Shown here piece after piece: positions 1-6,929 of a stretch of DNA of 64,000 nt. The DNA comes from an uncultured Xanthomonas sp. (lineage in GTDB: Bacteria > Pseudomonadota > Gammaproteobacteria > Xanthomonadales > Xanthomonadaceae). Every line of letters begins with the position of its first letter. The first letter of the stretch is position 1. The notes below the pieces were generated by a model. That model made no database searches, had not been told where the DNA came from, and was given only the letters and a program-made list of their open reading frames with translations. The stretch is from assembly GCA_943912265.1 (NCBI GenBank), contig CALTTS010000013.1, forward strand, positions 1 through 64,000, given 5' to 3'. Both the position numbers and the translations under genes were made by a program.

Positions 1-10
1 ATCACGGTGA

Positions 11-157
11 GGCATTGTCGCGCAATCGGGCGGAGTTGTTCAGACCTTCCTTAAGCTCGCCGAGGCATGGCGTGTATCGAAAGATGATGCATCGATTGCG
101 CTGAAATCAAATGGCCTGCGCCTAATCGAGCTTCTGAAGGCAAACGTGCCATTGTGA
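11..157 (+). other. open stretch without start codon, possible gene remnant
   Basis: A 48-codon open frame ends with TGA at 155-157. It has an in-frame TGA at 8-10 just before it and no ATG. The peptide (ending LIELLKANVPL) is amphipathic and could be the tail of a small helical protein, but I do not recognise it. Given the phage remnant beside it, a decayed gene end is as likely as a real product. Confidence 0.2.
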
Positions 158-168
158 CTGCCATTTTT

Positions 169-366
169 TCAAGATACCAGTAAGAATATTTCTGCTTGCC
201 GCCGAGCAACTAAACCAGGCAGAACCTTCCCGCCGCCATAAACCCACCGCCCCAGTTCCTGCCCAGCTGCTGCCCAGTCCCGCTGGTTTATCCGCCGCCG
301 AAGCGTTGAGGTTTGCAGCCGACCCGCACCGAGGTTGAACGTGAAATCCACTGCAAGTCGACGCGC
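169..366 (-). pseudogene. C-terminal remnant of a phage-type lysozyme (GH24)
   Basis: The minus-strand frame encodes about 65 residues with the pattern of the C-terminal third of phage T4/P21-type lysozymes: VDFTFNLGAGRLQTSTL, then RWVYGGGKVLPGLVARRQAE. In intact enzymes this part packs behind the catalytic N-terminal lobe. The catalytic Glu and the rest of the N-terminus are absent. Upstream (towards higher coordinates) the homology stops near 360 and the DNA becomes the 3' part of an ImmA-like protease gene in another frame. It is therefore a dead fragment left by a recombination or deletion in an old prophage. Confidence 0.75.
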
Positions 367-827
367 TGGTTCGAGATCCACTCGCGCAGCAAGTCGCCAG
401 GCATCAGCAGGTTGCTGGCAAAGTCATCCGCCTCACGTTCGATGACACGGATAGTGTCAGCGCCGGAGTACACGCTTTCCTTGTCGCAGTTGAAACTTTG
501 CCGCTGATCGCGGTGAAGAATGAAGTGGCCCAGTTCGTGAGCGATGGTGAAACGCTGGCGTTCGGGGTTTGCCTTGCCGTTATAGAAGATGCCCCACTCT
601 GCGTTGTCCTGTGGGTTGCGCACCAACATGCCTTCGCAGCTATTGATGTCCAGCACCATCGGGGCCTTGATCTCCCGCACCCCTTTGCCGTAAGGCGTCT
701 CTGGAAGCATTTGCCGGACGACTTCCAGATCCACGGCATCCGGCATGCCGTCGGCGTGCCACGCCCGCAACCATCTCAAGACGGTGCTGGCCGCGATGGA
801 ACCAGTTAGGGGCTGGGATGAGCTCAA
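288..827 (-). CDS. ImmA/IrrE-family zinc metallopeptidase, 3'-truncated chimera
   Basis: The 179-residue protein carries the zinc-peptidase signature HELGHFILH (mid-protein) and a downstream READDFASNLLMP segment supplying the third ligand region, as in ImmA/IrrE/COG2856 proteases. These cut XRE-type repressors, as ImmA cuts ImmR. The start is a TTG at 825-827. An in-frame stop lies just upstream, and AAGGCGG sits 8 nt before the TTG, overlapping the stop of the XRE gene, so the pair is translationally linked. The last about 25 codons (after NQRVD) read lysozyme-derived DNA out of frame, replacing the family's normal C-terminal domain. The catalytic core is complete, but sensing or targeting may be lost. 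The chimeric end could also make it unstable. Confidence 0.75.
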   Translation of the reverse strand: MSSSQPLTGSIAASTVLRWLRAWHADGMPDAVDLEVVRQMLPETPYGKGVREIKAPMVLDINSCEGMLVRNPQDNAEWGIFYNGKANPERQRFTIAHELGHFILHRDQRQSFNCDKESVYSGADTIRVIEREADDFASNLLMPGDLLREWISNQRVDLQWISRSTSVRVGCKPQRFGGG

Positions 828-840
828 TTGTCAGACCGCC

Positions 841-1170
841 TTAGTTCTTGTCGGGGAACATGATTTTGAGTGCCTGACGGTAACGATCCTTCTCCTCGTC
901 CGTCATTCCAGCGTACTCGCGGAAGAAGGCCACATCTTCTGGACTGGCCTGAGGAACCTGTTCAATGGGCTCGCCCATGATGTCCTCCATCGTCACGCCC
1001 AGCACCCTGGCCAAGGCCTGGACCCGTTCAGCGGATGGACGCTGGCCGTCCTTCATTTCCAGTTCCCATATATACGCCTTGGTACAGCCGACTTCGTCGG
1101 CGACCTGTTGCAAGGTCAATTTCTTCGCCTCGCGTAAGCGTCGCAGGCGTGCTCCGAACGCTGAAGCCAT
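841..1170 (-). CDS. XRE-family transcriptional regulator (ImmR-like partner of ImmA)
   Basis: A 109-aa protein with an N-terminal helix-turn-helix of the Cro/C1 type (FGARLRRLREAKKLTLQQVA, then a recognition helix around CTKAYIWELE). An acidic/basic C-terminal tail follows (MTDEEKDRYRQAL). It is the first gene of a minus-strand pair with the ImmA-type protease 13 bp downstream, the usual repressor/antirepressor-protease layout of mobile elements. A GGAG-type RBS precedes the ATG. It probably binds the paired inverted repeats upstream and controls both its own pair and the divergent genes starting at 1415. The target assignment is inference. Confidence 0.85.
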   Translation of the reverse strand: MASAFGARLRRLREAKKLTLQQVADEVGCTKAYIWELEMKDGQRPSAERVQALARVLGVTMEDIMGEPIEQVPQASPEDVAFFREYAGMTDEEKDRYRQALKIMFPDKN

Positions 1171-1218
1171 AGCGATGCTCCTGTAGGGGAAAACAGTCAG
1201 TTAACAAAAACAAGACCG

Positions 1219-1321
1219 CTAGTATAGCCGCGAGATACAAATAAGGTCTAGATGTGCCGATTTGATTGACAAGCGGAAATCTGAGGTTCAGAATCGCGCT
1301 TGTATCTCGCTGCTTTACTTG
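1219..1321. promoter_or_regulatory. divergent control region with 22-bp inverted repeat
   Basis: Read on the minus strand from 1240 to 1219 and on the plus strand from 1300 to 1321, the two halves share TTGTATCTCGC followed by nGCTnTACTnG, 19 of 22 positions identical. Each half ends in a -10-like hexamer facing outward: TATACT towards the XRE gene and TTTACT towards the gene at 1415. Symmetric operator-plus-promoter copies between divergent units suggest coordinate repression by the XRE protein. Confidence 0.55.
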
Positions 1322-1414
1322 TGTGGGGTGCGTGTTCAGTAATCTAGTCGCTGGCCAGTGCAGTCCGTACATCGGTCGCAGACCTTCGACGCCGATCCAG
1401 AAAGGACGATCAAG

Positions 1415-2650
1415 ATGAAGAAGACCTTTGTCGACGTGATGCTCGAGCTGCCGGTGGACGCCACGCTGCGCGACTTCCTGACCACCCATAGCCTGCCTGT
1501 GCCCGATGGCTTTGCCTGGGATGACACACCGGAGACCAGCCAGTTTCTGGTCGAAGCGGTCAAAGTCTGGCCCGACATTGCTGCCCGCGACCGGATGACG
1601 GCCAACCTCATGGCCAGCGTTCAGTTGGGCGATGCGGCTGGTAAGCAGGCGATGTTTGAGGCGGCCGTGACCGACGGTGCCGCTTTGGCGGGTTTGACGC
1701 TGTGTGCAAGCGACATCCATCGTTCCTTCTGGCTCTACGTCCACCACCCGGCACTGTTCGAGCGTGCCTATGACTTCAGCTTTTGGGAACAGCATGGGCA
1801 ACAGACACAGCAATACGATCTTGGCCTGAAACGCCAACCGAACGGTTCGGATGCCAATCTGACCGCGTTGCGTCACGCCATCTCGGCCTTCTACAAGCGC
1901 GAACTCCAATGCGGAGACGGCAGCGTGGCGCACTTGGTCGAGCGCAGCCCGGGCGTGTTCCTGCTGTCGGTCCATGTCAAGGACATGGCGATGCTGCGCC
2001 TGGAGTTCGAGGGAGCGACCCTGAAACGCCGGGTCGGCAACCCCAACATCCACATGGTGCTGGAGTACGCCAAGTCCACCGGTGTAGTGCGCACGCTGGT
2101 GCGCGGCGGCGCAAAGTATCAGCAAATGCTGGTCGAGGCCTTCGCGGAGCATGTGCTGGGCGTGAAAGCAAGCGCTCACAAGATCAAGTCGCCAACTCTG
2201 GATCTGTCGATGCTGCGCACCGGGTTCGATGTGCCGGATGCGTTCGAGGACGGCTTCTCGATGGTTCAGTTGAAGGCACTCACCCTGCTCAGCCCTGACA
2301 CGGCGCTGAAGATCGAATGCACGGCGATGCAATCCAGCCAGCAACGCTCGGTGCACGATTTGCTGAAGGAGAAGCTGCCGGGCCCGCTGGAGGGGCAGTG
2401 GGCGGTGACGGCGGCGCAGGTCAATCTCTACTACCCACCCGAGCCGGGCAGGACTCGCCCCAAGGTGGTCACCATCGAAGTGACCAGCAAAGGGCGGCTG
2501 AACCTGCACAAGTTCGACGCGAAGATGCAGGCGCAGCTGGAAGGCTACTTGGTTGCGGTGGGCATCTTGCAGAAGGGCCAGACCCTCAGCGCCCAGGAGT
2601 TGCCGCCAGAGACCGACCCAGTCAGTTCCTCATCCGCTTTCGAGGACTGA
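1415..2650 (+). CDS. unrecognised 411-aa protein, first gene of a two-gene accessory unit
   Basis: I chose the ATG at 1415 (MKKTFVDVMLELP) because AAAGGA lies 8 nt upstream; an open frame continues to 1358 but has no better site. The product is soluble, mixed alpha/beta by composition, with no signal peptide, membrane segment or motif I can assign. The C-terminal region (RPKVVTIEVTSKGRLNLHKF, then a helix rich in Q and L) looks like a compact beta-rich domain, and the tail is Ser/Glu-rich. The stop is 3 bp before the next gene's ATG, so the two are cotranscribed and probably work together. The linked XRE/ImmA pair implies stress- or element-controlled expression. Confidence 0.65.
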   Translation: MKKTFVDVMLELPVDATLRDFLTTHSLPVPDGFAWDDTPETSQFLVEAVKVWPDIAARDRMTANLMASVQLGDAAGKQAMFEAAVTDGAALAGLTLCASDIHRSFWLYVHHPALFERAYDFSFWEQHGQQTQQYDLGLKRQPNGSDANLTALRHAISAFYKRELQCGDGSVAHLVERSPGVFLLSVHVKDMAMLRLEFEGATLKRRVGNPNIHMVLEYAKSTGVVRTLVRGGAKYQQMLVEAFAEHVLGVKASAHKIKSPTLDLSMLRTGFDVPDAFEDGFSMVQLKALTLLSPDTALKIECTAMQSSQQRSVHDLLKEKLPGPLEGQWAVTAAQVNLYYPPEPGRTRPKVVTIEVTSKGRLNLHKFDAKMQAQLEGYLVAVGILQKGQTLSAQELPPETDPVSSSSAFED

Positions 2651-2653
2651 CCA

Positions 2654-3619
2654 ATGACGACGCACGATGCCTGGGCCCTGGTTTGCCGGCTGTTCGCAGG
2701 TGGCACGCCGGTGCTGCGTGCCACGCTGTCGCCACGCGAGGTATCTGCTTTGTCTATGCTCGGCAAAGCCGTCAGGCCAACAGTGGTGGATCAGTTTTTT
2801 GTGCTCTGCCCCCACTGTCAGCAGCATCGGGCGCAGGTCTGGGGCGATGGACGGGGCGGTCGGATCTGCCGGTGCCCGGAGTGTGGCCAGGTTCCTGTCG
2901 AGGCAATCGACGGTGCGGCGTTGGCCCTGGACGAAGACTGGCTGCGGCAGAAAATGCGCCTCGCGCTCAACATCGAGAGCCGCGACGACATCGATGACTT
3001 GGGCGACGGTGCTTGGCGGCTCGGTAATGCCCGCAGCTCGCCGGTCGTGCTGGCCCGAGAGCTGACGAGAGTGCTGCATGAGCCGTCCTTGCTGGATCGT
3101 GTTCGGGTGGCGGGAAGCAACATCCGGGTAATCACCCCCAGGCCGCGCACGACCCGTGGATCGCCCTTCGGCTCCGGTGTGGAATGGCTGGCGCTGGAAG
3201 AACGATTCACGTTCTATGGCGGCGGGATCGCCTTCATCCCTTCGGTACCGTCTGTAGCGCCAGCAGTGGCCGATCCGGCCGCACCTGTGAACGGGCCATT
3301 CTCGGCGGACTTCAAGTGGGCGACGCTGCCGGACGTGCAGGCAGCGCCGATCCGCTTTACTGACGGTCAAGCGAAGGTGTTCGAAGCGCTCTGGTCGTTC
3401 AAGGGGGCCGAGGTGGACGGCGAAAGGATCATGCAGCGCGCTGGCCAGAAGAGCGACAAGCCGATTGACCTGTTCAAGATCAAGTCGAAGGACAAGGGCA
3501 AGCCGGAGCACGAGGCTCGACTGGCAGCCTACGGGGCACTCGTCGTCACACAGCAACGCGCTGGACTGTATGCGATGCCGTGTTCGGCAACTGGAAAGGG
3601 GGCGAACGTCATGACATGA
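2654..3619 (+). CDS. unrecognised 321-aa protein with an N-terminal zinc ribbon
   Basis: Residues about 51-76 contain two paired-cysteine knuckles, CPHC and CRCPEC, typical of a zinc ribbon found in nucleic-acid-binding or helicase-like proteins. The rest is unassigned. The C-terminal 80 residues (FTDGQAKVFEALWSF through DLFKIKSKDKGKPEHEA) resemble a winged-helix arrangement but I cannot place it in a family. GAGG 9 nt upstream of ATG 2654 overlaps the end of the preceding gene, indicating translational coupling. Together with its partner and the divergent XRE/ImmA pair it forms a compact cassette of unknown role. Confidence 0.65.
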   Translation: MTTHDAWALVCRLFAGGTPVLRATLSPREVSALSMLGKAVRPTVVDQFFVLCPHCQQHRAQVWGDGRGGRICRCPECGQVPVEAIDGAALALDEDWLRQKMRLALNIESRDDIDDLGDGAWRLGNARSSPVVLARELTRVLHEPSLLDRVRVAGSNIRVITPRPRTTRGSPFGSGVEWLALEERFTFYGGGIAFIPSVPSVAPAVADPAAPVNGPFSADFKWATLPDVQAAPIRFTDGQAKVFEALWSFKGAEVDGERIMQRAGQKSDKPIDLFKIKSKDKGKPEHEARLAAYGALVVTQQRAGLYAMPCSATGKGANVMT

Positions 3620-3690
3620 ATTCAGCACCGAAGCGCCTGGCTCGCGCTGACTTCAAGAGCCTGACTTTTTCATTTTTTGGAGAGATTGAA

Positions 3691-3921
3691 ATGAGCGGAA
3701 AGAACCAATGGGTCGTACCCATCAACGGCGGCGATCAATGGGGTGTGCGGGGAGAAGGCAACGACCGTCTCACCTCCATCCATAACACGCAGCAACAGGC
3801 GATTGACCGTGCGCGGGACATCGCCATCAACCAGCAGAGCGAGATGCTCATCCAAGGGCGGAACGGCCAGATCCGTGAGCGCAACAGCTACGGTGACGAT
3901 CCGTTCCCGCCCAAGGGTTGA
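3691..3921 (+). CDS. DUF2188 domain protein
   Basis: The 76-aa product matches the DUF2188 pattern almost end to end: NQWVVPINGGDQWGVRGEGN, then TQQQAIDRARDIA, then a GRNGQIRERNSYGDDPFPPKG ending. The family consists of small alpha/beta proteins of unknown function, common on mobile elements and in accessory clusters. The start at 3691 follows GGAGAG with 7-nt spacing; an upstream in-frame ATG would add unrelated residues. It lies 71 bp after the zinc-ribbon gene and may be part of the same unit. A 13-bp stem-loop follows the stop. Confidence 0.85.
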   Translation: MSGKNQWVVPINGGDQWGVRGEGNDRLTSIHNTQQQAIDRARDIAINQQSEMLIQGRNGQIRERNSYGDDPFPPKG

Positions 3922-3934
3922 CGTGGAGGCTGGC

Positions 3935-3977
3935 CTCGCGGGTTTGCCGTTCTGCTTTGCTCGTGCAAACCCGCGAG
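3935..3977 (+). terminator. 13-bp stem-loop after the DUF2188 gene
   Basis: CTCGCGGGTTTGC at 3935-3947 pairs perfectly with its complement at 3965-3977 around a 17-nt loop. It sits 13 bp after the DUF2188 stop but lacks a clear U-tract, so it may end or stabilise the transcript rather than being a classical intrinsic terminator. From 3978 to 4183 I see no gene and no recognisable signal. Confidence 0.4.
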
Positions 3978-4183
3978 CCAACCATTTCCGTCGGCGCACG
4001 CATAAGTGATTGACGAACAACGCCGTCTGCGTGTGCCACGGCGAAGAAGTTAGCGCCGATTTCGAGAGAAGAGAGGGCGGAACGGAGGGCAACCGGGGAT
4101 GTTCCTGCCAGGCCATAGGACCTCGGTCGCACACGCAGAATGTGCGGGAACCCCGCGTGTCATGCGGGAAGCACAAATGAAAA

Positions 4184-4207
4184 CGCCCAACTGAGAACAG
4201 TTGGGCG
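4184..4207 (-). terminator. intrinsic terminator beyond the attL tRNA fragment
   Basis: CGCCCAACT (4184-4192) pairs with AGTTGGGCG (4199-4207); on the minus strand the stem is followed by TTTTCATTT. It lies 8 bp past the CCA end of the tRNA-Ala fragment. It is therefore probably the terminator that served the tRNA before the element inserted, or the one supplied by an earlier insertion. Confidence 0.75.
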
Positions 4208-4215
4208 CTGAATTT

Positions 4216-4260
4216 TGGTGGAGCGGAGGAGGATCGAACTCCCGACCTTCGCATTGCGAA
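4216..4260 (-). repeat. attL: 45-bp copy of the tRNA-Ala 3' end
   Basis: Identical over 45 bp to 11680-11724, running from the CCA end to the 5' side of the anticodon loop of tRNA-Ala(CGC); identity breaks at 4261. It is the left attachment core of the element whose integrase starts 95 bp away. A tRNA 3'-end duplication is the standard footprint of tyrosine-integrase insertion. Confidence 0.9.
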
Positions 4261-4305
4261 TGCCAAATGTAATCCTTGTTTTTCAACAAGTTGCATGTAA
4301 TTAAA

Positions 4306-4333
4306 GGGCCTATCGTACAATTTCCGTACACTG
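4306..4333. promoter_or_regulatory. integrase arm-type site near attL
   Basis: GGGCCTA, then CGTACAA, TTT and CCGTACACT. The same elements recur in the same order and orientation near the other end at 11567-11600. Paired copies next to both attachment cores suggest integrase or excisionase arm-binding sites. They also overlap the presumed int promoter region, so autoregulation is possible. Confidence 0.5.
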
Positions 4334-4354
4334 ACCCGCCGAAACCCCCTATTC

Positions 4355-5527
4355 ATGGCGACTTTTCAACGCACGACACAAGGCACCTGGCGCGTGCTGG
4401 TTCGACGCAAAGGCTACCCCGCATCGACCAAGACGTTCGACACCAAGGCAGAGGCATCGGCATGGGCTGCGCTGCAAGAATCGGAGATGGCCCGCGGCGT
4501 GTGGCTTGATCGCAGTGAAGCCGAATCGACAGCACTGCTCACGCTGCTTGACCGCTACGAGACGGACATCGTGCCGGGCAAGCGAGGACAAGCACAGGAG
4601 CGCTCGATCATCGGTGCGTGGCGCGCCACGGGCATTGCCCCTCGCATGGTGGCCAGCATCCGCGGTGCGGACGTGGCCACACAGCGCGATCAGTGGCTCG
4701 CCGAGGGCTATGCCCCTGCTTCCGTGCTGCGCCGCCTGCAGTTGCTCAGCCACGTGTTCAACACCGCACGGCGCGAATGGGGATTCGAGAGTGTGGCCAA
4801 CCCCATCGAGCTGATCCAGAAGCCACAGCCCAACAATGCCAGGACGCGCCGGATCCTCGACCCTGGCAAGCAAACCCACGCCAAAGCCCGCGGCGGCGTC
4901 AATGACGAACTGCAACGCGTGATCGAAGCCACCGACTCCAAGCTGCTGCCGACGCTGATCCTGTTGGCCGTCGAAACCGGCATGCGGCGCAGCGAGCTGG
5001 TGGACCTGCTATGGGAGAACGTCGATTTCACGCGACGCACGGCCTACCTCCCCCGCACGAAGAACGGCGATGCGCGTGAAGTACCTCTGTCGCCGGCAGC
5101 GATGAAGGTACTGCAAGGGCGCAAGCCCAAGCGCGTCACGGATCCTTTGAACGGCCGCATCTTCCCGCTTCGCGCCGATGGCGTGACCCAGGCCTTTGAA
5201 CGCGCAGTGCAGCGTGCACGCAGCACCTATGTGGACCAGTGCAAGGCCGCCGGAGAAACGCCGGATCCGCGTTTTCTGACCGACCTGCGCTTCCATGACC
5301 TGCGCCATGAAGCGACTTCACGACTGGCCGTGGTCTATCAGATGCACGAACTGGCAAAGATCACCGGCCACCGCGATCCTCGCATGCTGTTGCGTTACTA
5401 CCACCCCGACGCGGCCGACCTGGCCAAGCGTCTGGACCCGAAGGCGCTCAAAAGCGGGTCGCCGGGACGCGGGACGGGGCAACGGGCCACCAAGCCGAAC
5501 GCTCGCGCTACTCACCCCGGGAACTGA
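4355..5527 (+). CDS. tyrosine site-specific integrase
   Basis: A 390-aa phage-type integrase. It has an N-terminal arm-binding region (residues 1-55), a core-binding SAM-like domain (about 60-150) and a C-terminal catalytic domain. Catalytic residues are visible: Arg211 in ETGMRRSEL, His314 and Arg317 in HDLRH, His339 in GHRDP, and the nucleophile Tyr348 or 349 in LLRYYHP. The Arg/Ser/Lys-rich tail of about 30 residues is unusual and probably disordered. It starts 95 bp inside the tRNA-Ala duplication and must catalyse integration and excision of the 7.5-kb element. The ATG at 4355 has no strong Shine-Dalgarno sequence. Confidence 0.95.
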   Translation: MATFQRTTQGTWRVLVRRKGYPASTKTFDTKAEASAWAALQESEMARGVWLDRSEAESTALLTLLDRYETDIVPGKRGQAQERSIIGAWRATGIAPRMVASIRGADVATQRDQWLAEGYAPASVLRRLQLLSHVFNTARREWGFESVANPIELIQKPQPNNARTRRILDPGKQTHAKARGGVNDELQRVIEATDSKLLPTLILLAVETGMRRSELVDLLWENVDFTRRTAYLPRTKNGDAREVPLSPAAMKVLQGRKPKRVTDPLNGRIFPLRADGVTQAFERAVQRARSTYVDQCKAAGETPDPRFLTDLRFHDLRHEATSRLAVVYQMHELAKITGHRDPRMLLRYYHPDAADLAKRLDPKALKSGSPGRGTGQRATKPNARATHPGN

Positions 5528-5589
5528 TGGGATTCGGTCAAGAGCGGCGCGCCGCGCCCGTCTCCGCAGGGCTGCGCCCTGCACCCCAC

Positions 5590-5617
5590 TTGACATGTCC
5601 CGTATTGGGACTAGACT
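5590..5617 (+). promoter_or_regulatory. higBA promoter with embedded operator
   Basis: TTGACA (5590-5595), a 16-bp spacer and TAGACT (5612-5617). The spacer holds the inverted repeat GTCCC-GTATT-GGGAC (5597-5611), ideally placed for HigA autorepression. The toxin ATG at 5624 is only 7 bp past the -10 box. Confidence 0.7.
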
Positions 5618-5623
5618 TCAGGC

Positions 5624-5926
5624 ATGAAAGTCATCGCCATCGGCACGCTGAAAGCCTACTGGAAACGAAATCCAAAGGCCGAGGCCCCATTGAAGGCGTG
5701 GTACGACGAAGCCAAGAAGGCCACTTGGAAGACGCCGCAGGACATCAAGAACGCCTATCGGAGTGCGAGCTTCATTGCGAACAATCGGGTGATCTTCAAC
5801 ATCAAAGGCAACGATTACCGCTTGGTTGTAGCCATCGCCTACCAATTGGGTATTGCGTACATCAAGTTCGTCGGGACGCATGCCGAATACGACGCGATCG
5901 ACGCCGAAACCATCGAGGTTGACTGA
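5624..5926 (+). CDS. higB: HigB-type mRNA interferase toxin
   Basis: A 100-aa member of the HigB subgroup of RelE/ParE toxins: LKAYWKRNPKAEAPLKAWYDE at the N-terminus, FNIKGNDYRLVVAIAY in the central sheet, and the hallmark FVGTHAEYDAID at the C-terminus. Such proteins cleave translated mRNA at the ribosome. The toxin-before-antitoxin order is typical of higBA. The antitoxin starts 2 bp after the toxin stop. The pair probably stabilises the integrated element after segregation or excision. The ATG lies so close to the -10 box that the mRNA may be leaderless. Confidence 0.93.
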   Translation: MKVIAIGTLKAYWKRNPKAEAPLKAWYDEAKKATWKTPQDIKNAYRSASFIANNRVIFNIKGNDYRLVVAIAYQLGIAYIKFVGTHAEYDAIDAETIEVD

Positions 5927-5928
5927 CC

Positions 5929-6288
5929 ATGAACATTTCTCCTATCCGCACCGAAAGCGACTACAAAGCCGCCTTGAAGGCGATCTCCAAGTTGGTCGAG
6001 ACCGACCCTGCGGCCGATAGCCCGGAGGGCGAATACCTTGATGTCATGAGCACACTGATCCAAGCCTATGAAGAGAAGCATTTTCCGATCGATGCCCCGG
6101 ACCCGATCACGGCCATCAAATTTCGGATGGAACAGGCAGGCCTTGAACCCAAGGATTTGGTCCCGTCCATCGGCAAGCCGAACCGTGTCTACGAAGTTCT
6201 GAACGGCAAGCGCGGCCTGTCCATCGACATGATCCGCAACCTGCACCGCAACTTGGGCATCCCGGCAGAGAGCTTGATCGGGGCTTAG
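5929..6288 (+). CDS. higA: HigA-type XRE antitoxin
   Basis: A 119-aa protein with a long N-terminal helical region (IRTESDYKAALKAISKLVET) and a C-terminal helix-turn-helix (IKFRMEQAGLEPKDLVPSIG, then a recognition helix around NRVYEVLNGKR). HigA neutralises HigB and represses the operon. The spacing of 2 bp to higB implies translational coupling. The palindrome GTCCC-N5-GGGAC in the promoter is its likely target. Confidence 0.93.
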   Translation: MNISPIRTESDYKAALKAISKLVETDPAADSPEGEYLDVMSTLIQAYEEKHFPIDAPDPITAIKFRMEQAGLEPKDLVPSIGKPNRVYEVLNGKRGLSIDMIRNLHRNLGIPAESLIGA

Positions 6289-6403
6289 GTCACGTTTCGC
6301 CCCCGCTGACCGGGCGCGGCAGCGACCTTCCCTCCCCACGTGTAGACCCCACCCGGCGGCGCGGCGCCGCGGGCGAGGAGGCGCGCAGCGGCTAGACGAG
6401 CCT

Positions 6404-6422
6404 GGGCGGCCGCAGGCCGCCC
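6404..6422. terminator. GC-rich hairpin between convergent higA and the mobilization operon
   Basis: GGGCGGCC (6404-6411), loop GCA, GGCCGCCC (6415-6422): a perfect 8-bp stem lying between the convergent stops at 6288 and 6435. It has no U-tract on either side, so its terminator role is tentative. Confidence 0.4.
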
Positions 6423-6434
6423 ACCGCCCGGCCA

Positions 6435-6689
6435 TTACGACATCAGCGGCCCATCCAAGGCATCTTGCAAAATGAAAAAGTCGTCGTCGGCCAGGCGCAG
6501 CGCATGAAGCGCGCCGATAAGGTAGGCACGAACTTCTCCTGGCGAATGCGCCACTGCCCCATCGCGGACGGCTGAGAGCACGGGCTTCAAGCGGCTGGCC
6601 AAGCCGGGAATCGGCGCGGCGATTTTCTCGACTCTTGTGACTACAGCAAGACGGTCATCGCCGCGCATTTCGATTCTTTTCAGTTTCAT
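6435..6689 (-). CDS. hypothetical 84-aa protein, last gene of the mobilization-accessory operon
   Basis: I chose the ATG at 6689 (MKLKRIEMRGDDRLAVV) because GGGAGC lies 8 nt upstream; the frame extends 11 codons further without a better site. The protein is charged at the N-terminus and has a helical middle (LASRLKPVLSAVRDGAVAHS) ending in an acidic stretch (LADDDFFILQDALDG). I see no membrane segment or known motif. It follows the 59-aa membrane protein gene by 54 bp on the same strand, so it is probably cotranscribed with the TraD-like gene. Confidence 0.55.
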   Translation of the reverse strand: MKLKRIEMRGDDRLAVVTRVEKIAAPIPGLASRLKPVLSAVRDGAVAHSPGEVRAYLIGALHALRLADDDFFILQDALDGPLMS

Positions 6690-6743
6690 GATTTCAAGCT
6701 CCCTGCGTTGAAAGATGAACAAAATTTCAGATCCAATGGATAT

Positions 6744-6923
6744 CTATTTTTTGATATTTCTCCACCAGTCGCGCTCACTTTTTATGAACGATGAAACCCC
6801 GTCGGCGGCATGTCCGATGACACTGCTCAGTGCGCCGTAGACTGCACTGGTAGCAACCATGGACGCGGCGATTATCAACAAGAAAAATGTGACGGCGCCA
6901 ACAAGAACAATGATGAATTCCAT
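6744..6923 (-). CDS. 59-aa single-pass membrane protein
   Basis: Read from ATG 6921-6923 to TAG 6744-6746. The N-terminal segment MEFIIVLVGAVTFFLLIIAA is a clear transmembrane helix, followed by a small-residue stretch and a basic, aromatic tail (KSERDWWRNIKK). GAGGA lies about 10 nt upstream, overlapping the TAA of the preceding TraD-like gene, which argues for real translation. Its place between mobilization genes suggests a membrane anchor or coupling accessory; function unknown. Confidence 0.6.
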   Translation of the reverse strand: MEFIIVLVGAVTFFLLIIAASMVATSAVYGALSSVIGHAADGVSSFIKSERDWWRNIKK

Positions 6924-6929
6924 CGCGGC

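Noticed and set aside
4216..4260. A second tRNA-Ala gene
   Set aside because: Only the 3' 45 nt are present; no acceptor 5' strand or D-arm. It is the attachment duplicate.
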